Below the pieces are notes generated by a model, which worked only from the letters and a program-made list of their open reading frames with translations, made no database searches and was not told the origin of the DNA. Shown here piece by piece: positions 26,781-36,076 of a stretch of DNA of 64,000 nucleotides. A program made the position numbers and the translations under genes. The first letter of the stretch is position 1. Every line of letters starts with the position of its first letter. This DNA is from Nannocystis pusilla (GTDB lineage: Bacteria; Myxococcota_A; Polyangia; Nannocystales; Nannocystaceae), in assembly GCF_020073745.1 (NCBI RefSeq), contig NZ_JAIRAU010000028.1, forward strand, positions 248,001-312,000. Reading direction: 5' to 3'.

Positions 26781-28109
26781 CACCGCAGCGATCAGCGCCT
26801 CGTCCTCCTCGGGCGCCACGGTCCGCAGGTCGAGCAGCAGCTCGCCCGCGTGCACCCGCCCGACCACCCCCACCTGCCGCAGCGCCGCCGCGGTCGCCGA
26901 CGGGTCTCGCGTCGGCACCGCCAGCGCCACGCTGGCCATCGTGTCGCCGGGCAGCGACCCCCCGCCGACCGTCGCCACGCTGGCCCGTACCTGTCCCGGA
27001 GGCCAGCCGAGCCGAACCGCCAGCGCCTCGGCGCGCGCCCGCAGCTGGTCTTCCGACCAGCCGATCATCCGTCGCAGCGGCAGCGTGTCCGCCTGCCCGC
27101 GCGCGTACGCGAGCGCCGTCGCGTGCAGGGCAGCCGCCGTCGTCTTGTCGGGCCGCAGCGCCCGCGCGAGCGGGTGCCGGCGGCAGCGCCCGACCAGCGC
27201 CGCCGACCCGGCGAGGATCCCCGCCTGCGGCCCGCCGAGCAGCTTGTCGCCGCTGCAAGTCACCAGATCTGCCCCTTGCGACAGGTACTCCTGGACAGTC
27301 GGCTCCTCGCCCGGGATCCCTCCCAGCGACCCCGACCCGAGGTCGGCCAGCAGCGGCACCCCGCGCGCGCGACCCAGCGCCGCCAGCTCCGCCAGCTCCG
27401 GCTGGTGCACGAACCCCGCCTGCGAGAAGTTGCTGAGGTGCACCCACAGGATCGCGGCCACGGGTCCGCTCTGCCCCGGCAGCTCGCCCGCCAGCGCCGC
27501 CGCGTAGTCGGCCACGTGCGTGCGGTTGGTGCTGCCGATCTCCCACAACGCCGCGCCTCCGGCCGCCGCCATCTCCGCCACCCGGAAGCCGTCGCCGATC
27601 TCCACCATCTGCCCGCGCGACAGCGCCACGCCCCCGGGTCGGCCCACCGCCGTACACGCCAGCAGCAACGCCGCCGCCCCGTTGTTCACCACGTGCACGT
27701 CCTCCGCCCCGAGCAGCGCCGCCAGCAGCGGTCGCAACCACGTCAGCCGCGACCCGCGGCGCCCCGACTCGACCTCGAATTCGAGCTCGCAGGTGCCCGC
27801 CGCCGCCGTCATCGCCGCGACTGCCTCTCGGGACAGGGGCGCGCGTCCGAGGTTGGTGTGCAGCAGCACCCCCGTCGCGTTGATCAGCGCGCGCGGCCGC
27901 GGCGTCATCACCTCGGCGAGTCGCCTCGCCACCGCCCGCGCGATCGCTTCGGCCTCGGGCGCCTCGGAGAGCTCACCGACCAGCGCTCGCCGTCGCAGGT
28001 CCGCCAGGGCATCGTTCACGTAGCGCTTCTGGATCGATCGCAGCGCCGGCGAGGACGCGAGCGCCGGGTGGTCGAGGATCCGATCGACGCGGGGGAGGCG
28101 GAGCGACAT
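26769..28109 (-). CDS. selA: L-seryl-tRNA(Sec) selenium transferase
   Basis: Converts seryl-tRNA(Sec) to selenocysteyl-tRNA(Sec) with PLP and selenophosphate. 446 residues. The N-terminal tRNA-binding part has PRVDRILDHPAL and the core has INATGVLLHTNLGRAPLS. VNNGAAALLLAC and EIGSTNRTHVADY are family blocks, and the PLP lysine lies in CSGDKLLGGPQAG. ATG at 28109 has an AGAGG site 5 nt upstream and starts 5 bp after the FHA gene stop; a GTG at 28127 would overlap that gene. The coding end runs into the eight-unit repeat array. Confidence 0.95.
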   Translation of the reverse strand: MSLRLPRVDRILDHPALASSPALRSIQKRYVNDALADLRRRALVGELSEAPEAEAIARAVARRLAEVMTPRPRALINATGVLLHTNLGRAPLSREAVAAMTAAAGTCELEFEVESGRRGSRLTWLRPLLAALLGAEDVHVVNNGAAALLLACTAVGRPGGVALSRGQMVEIGDGFRVAEMAAAGGAALWEIGSTNRTHVADYAAALAGELPGQSGPVAAILWVHLSNFSQAGFVHQPELAELAALGRARGVPLLADLGSGSLGGIPGEEPTVQEYLSQGADLVTCSGDKLLGGPQAGILAGSAALVGRCRRHPLARALRPDKTTAAALHATALAYARGQADTLPLRRMIGWSEDQLRARAEALAVRLGWPPGQVRASVATVGGGSLPGDTMASVALAVPTRDPSATAAALRQVGVVGRVHAGELLLDLRTVAPEEDEALIAAVRDV

Positions 28110-28114
28110 CGCCT

Positions 28115-28579
28115 CTACTGCTGCCACAAGAGCAGCGCCGCGACGAGCGCCGCGAACATCAGCGTCGCCGCCACCGGCACGAGCAGCGACTCGCCCCGCT
28201 CGGGCGCCAGCGCCGGCCGGATCTGCGTCACCGTCGCCTCGCCTCCGCGGCGCAGCGCCGCGTCGACCTGCGCCCCCGGGTGGTGGACGCGCAGGCAGAT
28301 CCCCCCGACCACGATCGCCTCGCCGTGCGCCAGCCCCGTCGTCCCGCTCAGCAGCACCCCGTCGCGGAACACCCCGTTCTTGCTCCCGAGGTCGGTCACC
28401 GCGATCGACTCCGCCGTCACGTCGAGCGCCGCGTGGAAGCGGGACACGTCGTCACCCGCCAGCGACACCGTCGCCCGCGGGTCGCGGCCGACCAGCGCCC
28501 GCCCCGGCGCCAGCGCGTGCGTCCGGCCGCGACCCGGCCCGCTCTCCTCGCGCACGAAGATCTCCGGCACTCCGGCCAC
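28115..28579 (-). CDS. FHA-domain membrane protein
   Basis: 154 residues. The forkhead-associated domain is complete: LVGRDPRATVSLAGDDVSRFHAAL, then DLGSKNGVFRDGVLL. It should bind phosphothreonine peptides. A C-terminal transmembrane helix (LLVPVAATLMFAALVAALLLW) anchors it with the FHA domain in the cytoplasm. Start GTG 28579. It lies just upstream of selA on the same strand, and is probably a client or reader of the Ser/Thr kinases common in this lineage. Confidence 0.88.
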   Translation of the reverse strand: MAGVPEIFVREESGPGRGRTHALAPGRALVGRDPRATVSLAGDDVSRFHAALDVTAESIAVTDLGSKNGVFRDGVLLSGTTGLAHGEAIVVGGICLRVHHPGAQVDAALRRGGEATVTQIRPALAPERGESLLVPVAATLMFAALVAALLLWQQ

Positions 28580-28593
28580 GCCCGCACCATAGC

Positions 28594-30420
28594 CTATCTC
28601 TCACCGGCCGCGAACGCCCCGTCGATCCAGCACTCCGCGCCCGTCCCGTCCGGCCCGGCCCGCACCACCGCCCGCCGCTGCCGCGTCCGGGCCTGACAGT
28701 CCGCCAGCGCCGCCCGCAGCGACTTCAGGGCAGGTCCTTCGGGACATGTCCCCGAGAACATCATCCCCGCGCGCTCGAGCTCGGCCTGCACCGCCGCGGC
28801 CGCCGGCAGACTGCGGGGCGCCGTCACCCGCGCCGCCCCGCGGAAGCCCAGCGCCGGCAGCAGCTCCGGCCACGCCTCGGGCGCGAGCCACGGGTCGCGC
28901 ACGCACGCCAGCGACGCCTCGTCCTGCGCCGGCACGATCACCGCCGCGCTGCGCGGCCCGCCGATCGCCACCCACGCCCGCGGCGGCCCCTCCGGTCGCC
29001 CCGGCGCGCTCGACAGCACCACCGCCAGCACCCCCGCGCACGGCAACACCCCCGGCGTCCAGCGCAGCACTGTTGCGCGCCGCACCGTCGTCCGCACCAC
29101 CAGCCCGACCGCCGCGACGATCGCCAGCGACCACCACGGCGGCTCCGGCACGCGCGCGGCCACCCCCGCCAGATCGATCACCACCTGCCCCCCGAGCGCG
29201 GCCGGCCGCAGCGCCTCCGGGCCGAACCACGGCGTCGCCATCAGCCCCGCGATCCCCAGCGGCAGCACCCACAACGTGAACACCGGCACCGCGATCACGT
29301 TCGCCAGCACCCCGATCAGCGACGCCTGGCCGAAGTGCACCAGTACGATGGGCACTGTCCCGAAGGACACCCGCCAGCTCTGCGCCACCAGCCCGCGCGG
29401 CGCCTGCGGGTGCACCAGCACCGCCATCGCCGCGAGCGACAGGTGCAGCCCCGGGTCGAGCGCCCACGCCGGTCGCCACGCCAGCATCGCCGCTGCCGTC
29501 AGCGCCAGCGCCGTGAGGCCGTGGCCCGGGCGGCCCGTCAGCGTCGCCGCCTGTGACAGCCCGAACATCACCGCTGCCCGCAGCGCCGGTGGTTCGCCGC
29601 CCGTCACCCCCAGGTACGCCAGCACCGGCAGCCAGGCCAGCGCCGCCGCCAGCGTCAGCGACCCGCCGAGCAGCAGCCCTGCGCGCAGCAGCGGCGCCTG
29701 GACCAGCGCCGCCGCCACCGCCACGTTCATGCCGCTGACCGCCACCACGTGGCCCAGGCCGGCCCGGCGCAGCTCCGTCCGCCGCTCCGGCGCGAGCGCC
29801 GCGGCCTGTCCGAGCACCGACGCAACCACGAAGCCCAGCGCCGCGTCCCCCCGCGACGCGCGCGTCGTCGACTCGCGAAGCTCGGCCACCGCCCGCCAGT
29901 AGCCGCCCGCCGGGGGCCCTGCGCGCCACGCCCTGTCCGCCGAAAACGCCGCCGCAGCGCCGTCACGGGCCGGATCGAAGTCCCCTGCGCCAGGCCACGG
30001 CGGACCGCCGCGACGCGCGAGATCTCCGGCCCTGAGCCAGATTGGATCGCCCGCTGCAAGCGGACAAATCTCCTCGGGTACGTGAAGCGACCACATCGCC
30101 GTGCTGCCGGACGGTGTTCCAAACGCCGAACAGCCCGCTGTCGTCGGCGCGCTGGCTCCACGGATCGTCACCCGGAGCAGCCCGGGCCCTGCGACCTCCG
30201 GCACCTCCGGCTTTGGCAGTCGGCCGCGGGCCGCGCCAGCGAGCCCAGCCGCGAGCACGACCGCCATGAACGCCGCCCGCGGACGTCTGGCGAGCCACGG
30301 GGTGGCGACCGCGATCAGGCCTGCGAGGCCTGCGAGGGCCACCGCGGGCAGCCTCTCCGCGCGCGCGAATCCGAGCACGACACCGACACACCAGGCCAGG
30401 CACCAGCACAGTGGGAGCAC
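28594..30420 (-). CDS. ComEC/Rec2-family channel lacking the MBL domain
   Basis: About 608 residues from GTG 30420 (start uncertain). N-terminal helices and a small OB-like region (LLRVTIRGASAPTT...) precede the Competence domain (LRRAGLGHVVAVSGMNVAVAAAL, with multiple transmembrane helices to about residue 480). In ComEC this forms the inner-membrane channel for transforming DNA. The usual C-terminal metallo-beta-lactamase region is not recognisable: no HxHxDH motif occurs in the last 120 residues. Three repeat units (28731, 28745, 28759) lie in that C-terminal part and encode MMFSGTCPEGPAL. Confidence 0.82.
   Translation of the reverse strand: MLPLCWCLAWCVGVVLGFARAERLPAVALAGLAGLIAVATPWLARRPRAAFMAVVLAAGLAGAARGRLPKPEVPEVAGPGLLRVTIRGASAPTTAGCSAFGTPSGSTAMWSLHVPEEICPLAAGDPIWLRAGDLARRGGPPWPGAGDFDPARDGAAAAFSADRAWRAGPPAGGYWRAVAELRESTTRASRGDAALGFVVASVLGQAAALAPERRTELRRAGLGHVVAVSGMNVAVAAALVQAPLLRAGLLLGGSLTLAAALAWLPVLAYLGVTGGEPPALRAAVMFGLSQAATLTGRPGHGLTALALTAAAMLAWRPAWALDPGLHLSLAAMAVLVHPQAPRGLVAQSWRVSFGTVPIVLVHFGQASLIGVLANVIAVPVFTLWVLPLGIAGLMATPWFGPEALRPAALGGQVVIDLAGVAARVPEPPWWSLAIVAAVGLVVRTTVRRATVLRWTPGVLPCAGVLAVVLSSAPGRPEGPPRAWVAIGGPRSAAVIVPAQDEASLACVRDPWLAPEAWPELLPALGFRGAARVTAPRSLPAAAAVQAELERAGMMFSGTCPEGPALKSLRAALADCQARTRQRRAVVRAGPDGTGAECWIDGAFAAGER
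28731..28765. repeat. 14-bp CATG repeat, three units inside the comEC-like gene
   Basis: Units at 28731 (CAGG), 28745 (CATG) and 28759 (CATC), loops TTCG and CGAG. Located in the poorly conserved C-terminal region of the ORF. Confidence 0.75.
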
Positions 30421-30547
30421 CTGGAAGAGTCGCTGCCGCGGCCTGTCTTTTTGCAGCAGGGCGGGCGCGGACTTGCCCGGCCCTAGGAGCCCGGATGCAC
30501 AGCGAAATTGCCAGCGCCGGCCGCGTGGCCCTACACTAGGCCCAATC

Positions 30548-32242
30548 GTGCTGCTGACGAAGATCTGGGCTGCAATCCTCGCATGCCTCGCGACGGCCTT
30601 CCTCGCGGGTATGTTCCTCCTGTCTTTTGGGACCGCTGGGGGCTTCACGGACGCGGACCGTGCCGCACTCAAGGCGAAGACCGAGGCCGGTGTGGTCGCG
30701 CTCGAGGCCGCGATCCAGGCCTCACCCGTCGCGCGAGCGCCGGCGATCCTGTCCGATCCGTACCTCAAGCTCGCGCTCAATCCGGGTCAGCCCGGGATCG
30801 GCAAGGTGACCCCGCCGTCGCTGGCCGACGCCTTCGCCACCGCCGCCAATTCTGCGGTGCTGTCCGACAACACGCAGATGACCGTCGGCCTGTTCGACAA
30901 GTCGGGCGCGCTGCTCGTGTACGCGGGCGGCGGGCACGACGAGTTGGTCGAGGCGGCGCTCCTGCCGAACTTCGTGACCGCGCCGACCGACAAGGAAGAC
31001 CAGTTCTCGGCCGCGCTGCGCGGCACGCTACACGTCGCGCGGATCTCGAAGGCCGACGAGGCCGGGCGGCGGCTGGTGGCGATTCACCCGCTCGACCTCG
31101 GGGCCAACTCGATCTTCCGCCGGATCCTCGGCACGCAGAACCCCGCCGCCCTGGTGCGCAGCGGCCAGCCGCTCGAGAACACCCTGATCAACCCCGGCAA
31201 CAGCGGCGAGGCGCTGACCAAGTTCGCCGTCGAGCACGGCAAGGACGCCCCCGGCGTCGGGGCCAGCGACGCCTACAAGGTCGGTGACGGCCTCAACGCC
31301 CGCATCGGCTCGATCGGCCGCGTGCCTGGTCCCGCGGGCGCGGGCGACGACGGCGCGATGCTCGTCGTGCTCTCGGCCAACACCGCCGCCGCCGGCCAGA
31401 AGGACCTGTTTACCGCGCTCGGCGAGGCCAAGGCCAACGGTCTGAGCGGCGAGCACCTGGCCATCTTGCTGTTCGTGCTGGCCATCAGCCTCGCGCTCGC
31501 CTTCTACCTGCCGAACCTCGAGGCTGCGAACCCGATCCGTCGGCTCACCGCCGAGTTCAACGCCATGCGGCTCGGCTCGCAGCAGCAGCTCTTCTACGAC
31601 ACCTACGGCGCCGGTCCGGTCGCCGAGCTGGCCAAGGCCGCGCACGGCTATCACGAGGCCCTGCGCTCGAGCCTCGCCGCGGGCGTCGGCGAGGAGGACG
31701 GCGACCCCAGCGGTCGCGCTTCGCGGCGGGTCCCGGCCGTCAGCACGCGTTCGCACCGCAAGGTCCCCGGCCGCACCGGCGCCGTCGACCGCGTCGATGC
31801 TCCGCCCGTGGTCGCCACGCCTGGTCCGGCCGAGGACGAGGCGCCGACCATGGCGCACCCCTCGGTGCCGTCCTCGTCGCAGCCGGCCGCGGGTCGTGGT
31901 CCTGGCTTCTTCACCATGCCGGCGACCAAGCCGTTGCGTTCGCGTGAGACCGTCATCGGCAACCTGATGACGATGGACAACGAGGCGAGCGCCAGCGGCC
32001 CCGAGCCGGCCAAGGACGACGCGGTGCGCGAGGCCTACTACCAGGAGGTCTTCGAGGAGTTCGTGAAGTTCAAGCTCGAGAACAACGAGCCGATCGATAA
32101 CTTCACCTACGAGAAGTTCGCCACCAAGCTGCGGGCCAACACCGCCGAGCTGATGAAGCGCCCGGACGTCAAGGACGTGCAGTTCTCGGTCTACATCAAG
32201 GACGGCAAGGTCGCGCTCAAGGCGCGCGTCGTCCGCGGGTAA
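30548..32242 (+). CDS. MXAN_5187-like membrane protein
   Basis: 564 residues from GTG 30548. Topology: an N-terminal transmembrane helix (WAAILACLATAFLAGMFLLSF), an extracytoplasmic sensor-like domain of about 260 residues, a second helix (HLAILLFVLAISLALAFYL), and a HAMP-like stretch (NPIRRLTAEFNAMRLG). A long disordered basic/Pro region leads to a C-terminal domain (YYQEVFEEFVKFKLENNEPI...FQVYIKDGKVALKARVV type) resembling the MXAN_5187 C-terminal domain of myxobacteria. The plan is that of a receptor without an output kinase. Family assignment is from memory and moderate. Divergent from the comEC-like gene. Confidence 0.75.
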   Translation: MLLTKIWAAILACLATAFLAGMFLLSFGTAGGFTDADRAALKAKTEAGVVALEAAIQASPVARAPAILSDPYLKLALNPGQPGIGKVTPPSLADAFATAANSAVLSDNTQMTVGLFDKSGALLVYAGGGHDELVEAALLPNFVTAPTDKEDQFSAALRGTLHVARISKADEAGRRLVAIHPLDLGANSIFRRILGTQNPAALVRSGQPLENTLINPGNSGEALTKFAVEHGKDAPGVGASDAYKVGDGLNARIGSIGRVPGPAGAGDDGAMLVVLSANTAAAGQKDLFTALGEAKANGLSGEHLAILLFVLAISLALAFYLPNLEAANPIRRLTAEFNAMRLGSQQQLFYDTYGAGPVAELAKAAHGYHEALRSSLAAGVGEEDGDPSGRASRRVPAVSTRSHRKVPGRTGAVDRVDAPPVVATPGPAEDEAPTMAHPSVPSSSQPAAGRGPGFFTMPATKPLRSRETVIGNLMTMDNEASASGPEPAKDDAVREAYYQEVFEEFVKFKLENNEPIDNFTYEKFATKLRANTAELMKRPDVKDVQFSVYIKDGKVALKARVVRG

Positions 32243-32349
32243 GCGCACATCCTCGAGCGGCCCCGACGGGCCGCGCAGGCCGAGGCCCGGGCCGGACCGC
32301 CATGGTCCCCCCGGGCCTCCACATGTCGTGTGCATTACACTGGCCGGCG

Positions 32350-32925
32350 ATGCCGATCCTCAAAGTCGCCCAGATCGGGCACCCCGTGCTGCGCCAGAAG
32401 GCCCGCGAAGTCGGCCGAGACGAGCTGCTGACCCCGGCGTTCCAGGCGTTCATCGACTCGATGATCGAGACCATGCGCGACGCCCAGGGCGCGGGCCTCG
32501 CCGCCAACCAGGTCCACGAGCCGGTGCGCGTGTGCGTCATCGAGGTCAAGGACAACCCGCGCTACCCCTACAAGCCCAACATCCCGCTGACGGTCCTCAT
32601 CAACCCGGTGCTGACCCCGCTGTGCGGCACCCGCTTCGAGAACTACGAGGGCTGCCTGTCGGTGCCCGACCTGCGCGGCATCGTCTATCGCTCCGTCGAG
32701 ATCCGCGTCGAGGCGTGGGACCGCTTCGGCAACCCGATCGACAAGGTCGTCCGCGGCGTCACGGCCGGCACCTTCCAGCACGAGTGCGACCACCTCGACG
32801 GCATGCTGTTCGTCGACCGCGTCGAGGACCCGCGGACCCTCTGCACCTGGAAGGAGTTCGCGCGCCAGCACGAGGCCCGCTTCCGCGAGCACGTCAAGGA
32901 GCTGGTCGAGCACTACGGCTCGTGA
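32350..32925 (+). CDS. def: Peptide deformylase
   Basis: Removes the formyl group from nascent proteins, the step before methionine aminopeptidase. 191 residues with all three family motifs: GAGLAANQ (47-54), EGCLS (100-104) and HECDH (144-148). Cys102, His144 and His148 bind the metal and Glu145 is catalytic. ATG 32350 gives the normal MPILKV N-terminus. It has its own short upstream spacer and is not coupled to neighbours. Confidence 0.97.
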   Translation: MPILKVAQIGHPVLRQKAREVGRDELLTPAFQAFIDSMIETMRDAQGAGLAANQVHEPVRVCVIEVKDNPRYPYKPNIPLTVLINPVLTPLCGTRFENYEGCLSVPDLRGIVYRSVEIRVEAWDRFGNPIDKVVRGVTAGTFQHECDHLDGMLFVDRVEDPRTLCTWKEFARQHEARFREHVKELVEHYGS

Positions 32926-32982
32926 CCCGGCCGCGGCCTGCGGCCCTCGGTCCGCGCCGCGCGACCGCCTCGCGTGCCAAGA

Positions 32983-33034
32983 TGACATGCACTTCGGGAT
33001 ATGTCTTCTCAGGCATGTCCCAAGCGACATCTTC
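32983..33034. repeat. 14-bp CATG repeat array, four units
   Basis: Units at 32986, 33000 (TATG), 33014 and 33028 (CATC), starting about 60 bp after the def stop, between two genes in the same orientation. First loop is TTCG. Confidence 0.85.
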
Positions 33035-33183
33035 TCCTCGCAATCGCCGCGGCCGCGCCCGCGCGCAGCGGCGCCCCCAGACGCCGGCGGCCCGATCCGG
33101 CGCTCCCGCCCCCGGGTCGAGTCGGGGCGGGCGCGGGTTCGGGCGGGCGCGTGCCGGCTTGCGATGGTACACTCGCGCCGCCC

Positions 33184-34632
33184 GTGACGCCCACGCGCCG
33201 CATCTTCGCCGCTGTCCTCGGCTCGCTGGCCTTGCACCTGTCGCCGCTCGTGCGCGGCGGCTGCGGCCTCGACATCAAGCTCGAGATGCCGGAGATCGAG
33301 TTCGAGGTCACGCAGTTCGAGCCGGTCGAGCTCGACGAGGAGCTGAAGGGCGCGCCCCCGCCCGAGCCGCAGCCGGAGCCCGAGGTCCCGCCGCCGCCGA
33401 CGGGCCCCGACAAGCCGCCCGAGGACGAGGGGCCCAAGCCCGAGGAGAAGGAGCCGCCCAAGCCCAAGCCCAAGTTCGGCGAGAAGACCTCGCGCGTCGC
33501 CGAGCTCGGGCCCGGCAGCAGCAACTTCTTCATGCTGCTGTCGGCCAAGAAGGTCTCGGGTCTGCCGTTCGCCGACGCGATCGTCGAGATCATGTCGCCG
33601 CTGCCCGACTTCGACTTCATCGTCACCGGCGGCGGCTTTCATGCCCTCAAGGACTTCAACTACATCGTCATCGCCAGCCCCAACCTGCGCGACCTGACGC
33701 AGACCTTCCTCGCCGTCGAGTACCGGCTGTCGCAGGCCGAGGTGCAGGCCGGCCTCGACCGCGCCGCCGCGAAGGACGGCCTCAAGATCGACTGGGAGGT
33801 CCGCGACGGCCGGACCATGGGCAACCCGCGGCCGATCGCCAACCCCGACGGCGACGACGACCCCCGCTGGTTCGTCTTCCTCGACGACGACGTCGCCGTC
33901 TACGTGCGCGAGGAGTTCCTGCCGGCGATCACCGCCGGCCCCGACGAGTCGAAGGGCAACACCGCCGGCAACTTCGTCGCCAACCTCACCAAGCTGCGCA
34001 CCTTCGCCGCCCGTGAGCCGCGCGCCGGCCTGCAGCTCGTCCTCAAGGACATCCGCGCCAGCATCAAGCTCAAGAAGGAGCCGCCGTTCCCGATCCCCAA
34101 CAACCTCGAGCTCATGGCCGAGGCGGCGTCGTCGCCCGAGATCGTGATCAAGAGCGAGTACCTCGACGCCGTCGACGCCGTGCAGATGCAGCGCCAGTGG
34201 TCCGAGGACCTCCCGGCCTTCATCGACGACAAGGTCCCGTTCTACGCCCGCTTCATGGTCCGCAGCTTCTACGACGCCACCGAGATCGCGCGCGAAGACA
34301 ACGCCCTCCACCTGCGCGCCGACTTCACCAAGGACCAGGCCAAGTTCATCCTCGAGCAGATCGGGGAGCAAGCCCGTCGCATGCTCCGCCGCACCCCCGA
34401 GCAGATCGAGGCCGCCCGCAAGCAGCGCGAGGAGATGTGGGCCGCGCGCAAGAACGGCAAGCTGTCCCCGAGCGAGGCCCTCGCGCCCAAGGACCCCGGC
34501 AAGTCGGGCAAGCCCCCCGAGGCGCCCGACACCAAGGCCCCCGAGGCCCCGCAGGACGGCGGCCCCGCCCCGAGCATCCCGTCCGACGCCCCGCCCGCGC
34601 TCCCGCAGCCTCCGCCCGCGCCCTCGCCCTGA
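33184..34632 (+). CDS. TonB-like proline-rich envelope protein
   Basis: 482 residues from GTG 33184. A short hydrophobic N-terminus (FAAVLGSLALHLSPLVRGGC) is followed by a Pro/Glu/Lys region (PPPEPQPEPEVPPPPTGPD...EPPKPKPKFGEK), as in periplasm-spanning TonB/TolA proteins. A folded central domain runs from about residue 110 to 400 (NFFMLLSAKKVSGLPFADAIVEIMS), and the tail is charged and Pro-rich. There is no clear TonB C-terminal domain. Function unknown; an energy-transducing or gliding-type envelope role is only suggested by layout. Confidence 0.75.
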   Translation: MTPTRRIFAAVLGSLALHLSPLVRGGCGLDIKLEMPEIEFEVTQFEPVELDEELKGAPPPEPQPEPEVPPPPTGPDKPPEDEGPKPEEKEPPKPKPKFGEKTSRVAELGPGSSNFFMLLSAKKVSGLPFADAIVEIMSPLPDFDFIVTGGGFHALKDFNYIVIASPNLRDLTQTFLAVEYRLSQAEVQAGLDRAAAKDGLKIDWEVRDGRTMGNPRPIANPDGDDDPRWFVFLDDDVAVYVREEFLPAITAGPDESKGNTAGNFVANLTKLRTFAAREPRAGLQLVLKDIRASIKLKKEPPFPIPNNLELMAEAASSPEIVIKSEYLDAVDAVQMQRQWSEDLPAFIDDKVPFYARFMVRSFYDATEIAREDNALHLRADFTKDQAKFILEQIGEQARRMLRRTPEQIEAARKQREEMWAARKNGKLSPSEALAPKDPGKSGKPPEAPDTKAPEAPQDGGPAPSIPSDAPPALPQPPPAPSP

Positions 34633-34977
34633 GGCGCGCGACCCCGCAGCTCGCGACAGCCTGAAATCGTCGGCCGACGGTCGTCCGCCGACGAGTCTCA
34701 CTCGTCCCTCGTCGCCCCGAGCCGGCCACCGCCGACCTCAACCAGCGCTCCTGCACGAGGCCGCCACGCGTCCGCCGCCCCGCCGCGCGCACCGTCGGGC
34801 GGACCTCGCGCGGGCTCTCCCCTGCGTCCGTTCCTGCCGCGCCCGGCTCCGCGGAGCCGGGGCCGAGCGCCCGCGGCGGGGCACTCCGCGGCATGTCCAT
34901 TTCGACATGTCCGAAAGGACATAACGTCCCGCCGCGACCGCGTGGATCGCCGCGCACCCGCGCGCTATGGTGACCGC
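34633..34977. other. Interval upstream of the CHAD gene
   Basis: About 345 bp. It contains clustered GTCGGCCGACGG/CCGCCGACGAG-type short inverted repeats near 34665-34700 and a three-unit CATG array at 34889-34925. No gene is supported. Confidence 0.5.
34889..34925. repeat. 14-bp CATG repeat array, three units
   Basis: Units at 34892, 34906 and 34920 (CATA). It ends 52 bp before the CHAD start codon, so it lies in the likely promoter or leader region rather than at a gene end. Confidence 0.82.
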
Positions 34978-35994
34978 ATGGCCTACCGTCTCTCACGCGG
35001 CGAGTCCATGCATCAGGCCGCCGTGCGGATCGCCGACGAGGAGCTGAGCCAGGCGATCGAGCGTCTGCGGAGCACGGGAGGGTCGCAGCAGGCCGACACC
35101 CACACGCGCGTGCACGCGGCACGCAAGGCGATCAAGCGCACCCGCGCGCTCGTCCGGCTCCTCCGCGAGGGCCTGGGCGCCGGCTTCCACCGCGACAACC
35201 TCGACCTCCGCGACGCCGCCCGCCGCCTCGCCGAGCGCCGCGACGCGGCGGTCGCCGCCGACGCGTTCGCGCGCCTCGTCCCCGAGCCCGCCGGCGACCT
35301 CGCGGCGATCCGCGAGCGCCTCGCCGCCGTGCGCGACGAGGTCGTCGCAGCCGACGCCGCCCTCGCCGCCGCCGCCGCCGACCTCGCCCGGGTCCGCAGC
35401 CGCAGCGCCGACTGGCCCCCGCTCGATCGCGGCTGGAGCATCCTCGAACCTGGCCTGAAGACCAGCTACAAGCAGGGCCGCCGGGCCATGCGCACCGCCT
35501 TCGCCGACCCCACCCCGGCCGCCTTCCACGCGTGGCGCAAGCGCGTCAAGGACCTCTGGTACCACACGCAGCTGCTCCACAACGTGTGGAAGGGCGTCCA
35601 GTCGGCCTGGGCCGAGGCGCTCGAGGACCTGTCCGACGCGCTCGGCGACGACCACGACCTCGAGGTCCTGCGCGCCGCCCTCGCCGCCCACCCCGACCTC
35701 GACCCCGATGCTCGCCGCGACGTCCTCGCCCGCGCCGAGGCCCGCAGCGCCGAGCTCCGCGCCGCCGCCTGGACCCTCGGCCAGCGCCTCTACGCCGAGC
35801 GCCCGCGCCGCTACGTCGCCCGGATCCGCCGCTACTGGGAGACCTGGCGCGACCACGAACGCCGCACCGCCGCCGCTGCCCGCCCCGCCGCGCCCGGCCC
35901 CGCCCCGCCGCCGAGCGCCGACCCCCTGCAGGCCGATCCCGAATTCATCTGTCCCGGAGACCATATCTCTTCGGACATGCCCTGTAGGCCATGA
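34978..35994 (+). CDS. CHAD-domain protein
   Basis: 338 residues. CHAD domains are helical bundles rich in conserved His/Arg/Lys that bind inorganic polyphosphate. Both halves of the domain are visible: HAARKAIKRTRALVRLLREGLG (about 40-60) and FHAWRKRVKDLWYHTQLLHNVW (about 180-202), then DALGDDHDLEVLR. No CYTH domain is attached. The last dozen residues (PGDHISSDMPCRP) are encoded by a CATG repeat array, and the stop TGA lies in its last unit. The tail is therefore probably not conserved. Confidence 0.9.
   Translation: MAYRLSRGESMHQAAVRIADEELSQAIERLRSTGGSQQADTHTRVHAARKAIKRTRALVRLLREGLGAGFHRDNLDLRDAARRLAERRDAAVAADAFARLVPEPAGDLAAIRERLAAVRDEVVAADAALAAAAADLARVRSRSADWPPLDRGWSILEPGLKTSYKQGRRAMRTAFADPTPAAFHAWRKRVKDLWYHTQLLHNVWKGVQSAWAEALEDLSDALGDDHDLEVLRAALAAHPDLDPDARRDVLARAEARSAELRAAAWTLGQRLYAERPRRYVARIRRYWETWRDHERRTAAAARPAAPGPAPPPSADPLQADPEFICPGDHISSDMPCRP
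35948..35994. repeat. 14-bp CATG repeat array, four units over the CHAD stop
   Basis: Units at 35948 (TCTG), 35962 (CATA), 35976 and 35990. The fourth supplies the TGA stop of the CHAD gene. Confidence 0.85.
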
Positions 35995-36026
35995 AACGAT
36001 CCGCCCGCGACCGGCGTGCATCACAA

Positions 36027-36060
36027 TCACATGCCCGAACGGACATGTCCGTTCGGACCG
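36027..36060. repeat. 14-bp CATG repeat, two units
   Basis: Units at 36030 and 36044 with GAAC and TTCG-type loops. Situated 17 bp from the 3' end of the convergent Sua5 gene and out of register with the array at 35948-35994. Confidence 0.82.
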
Positions 36061-36076
36061 GCCGGCTCGCCGGCGC

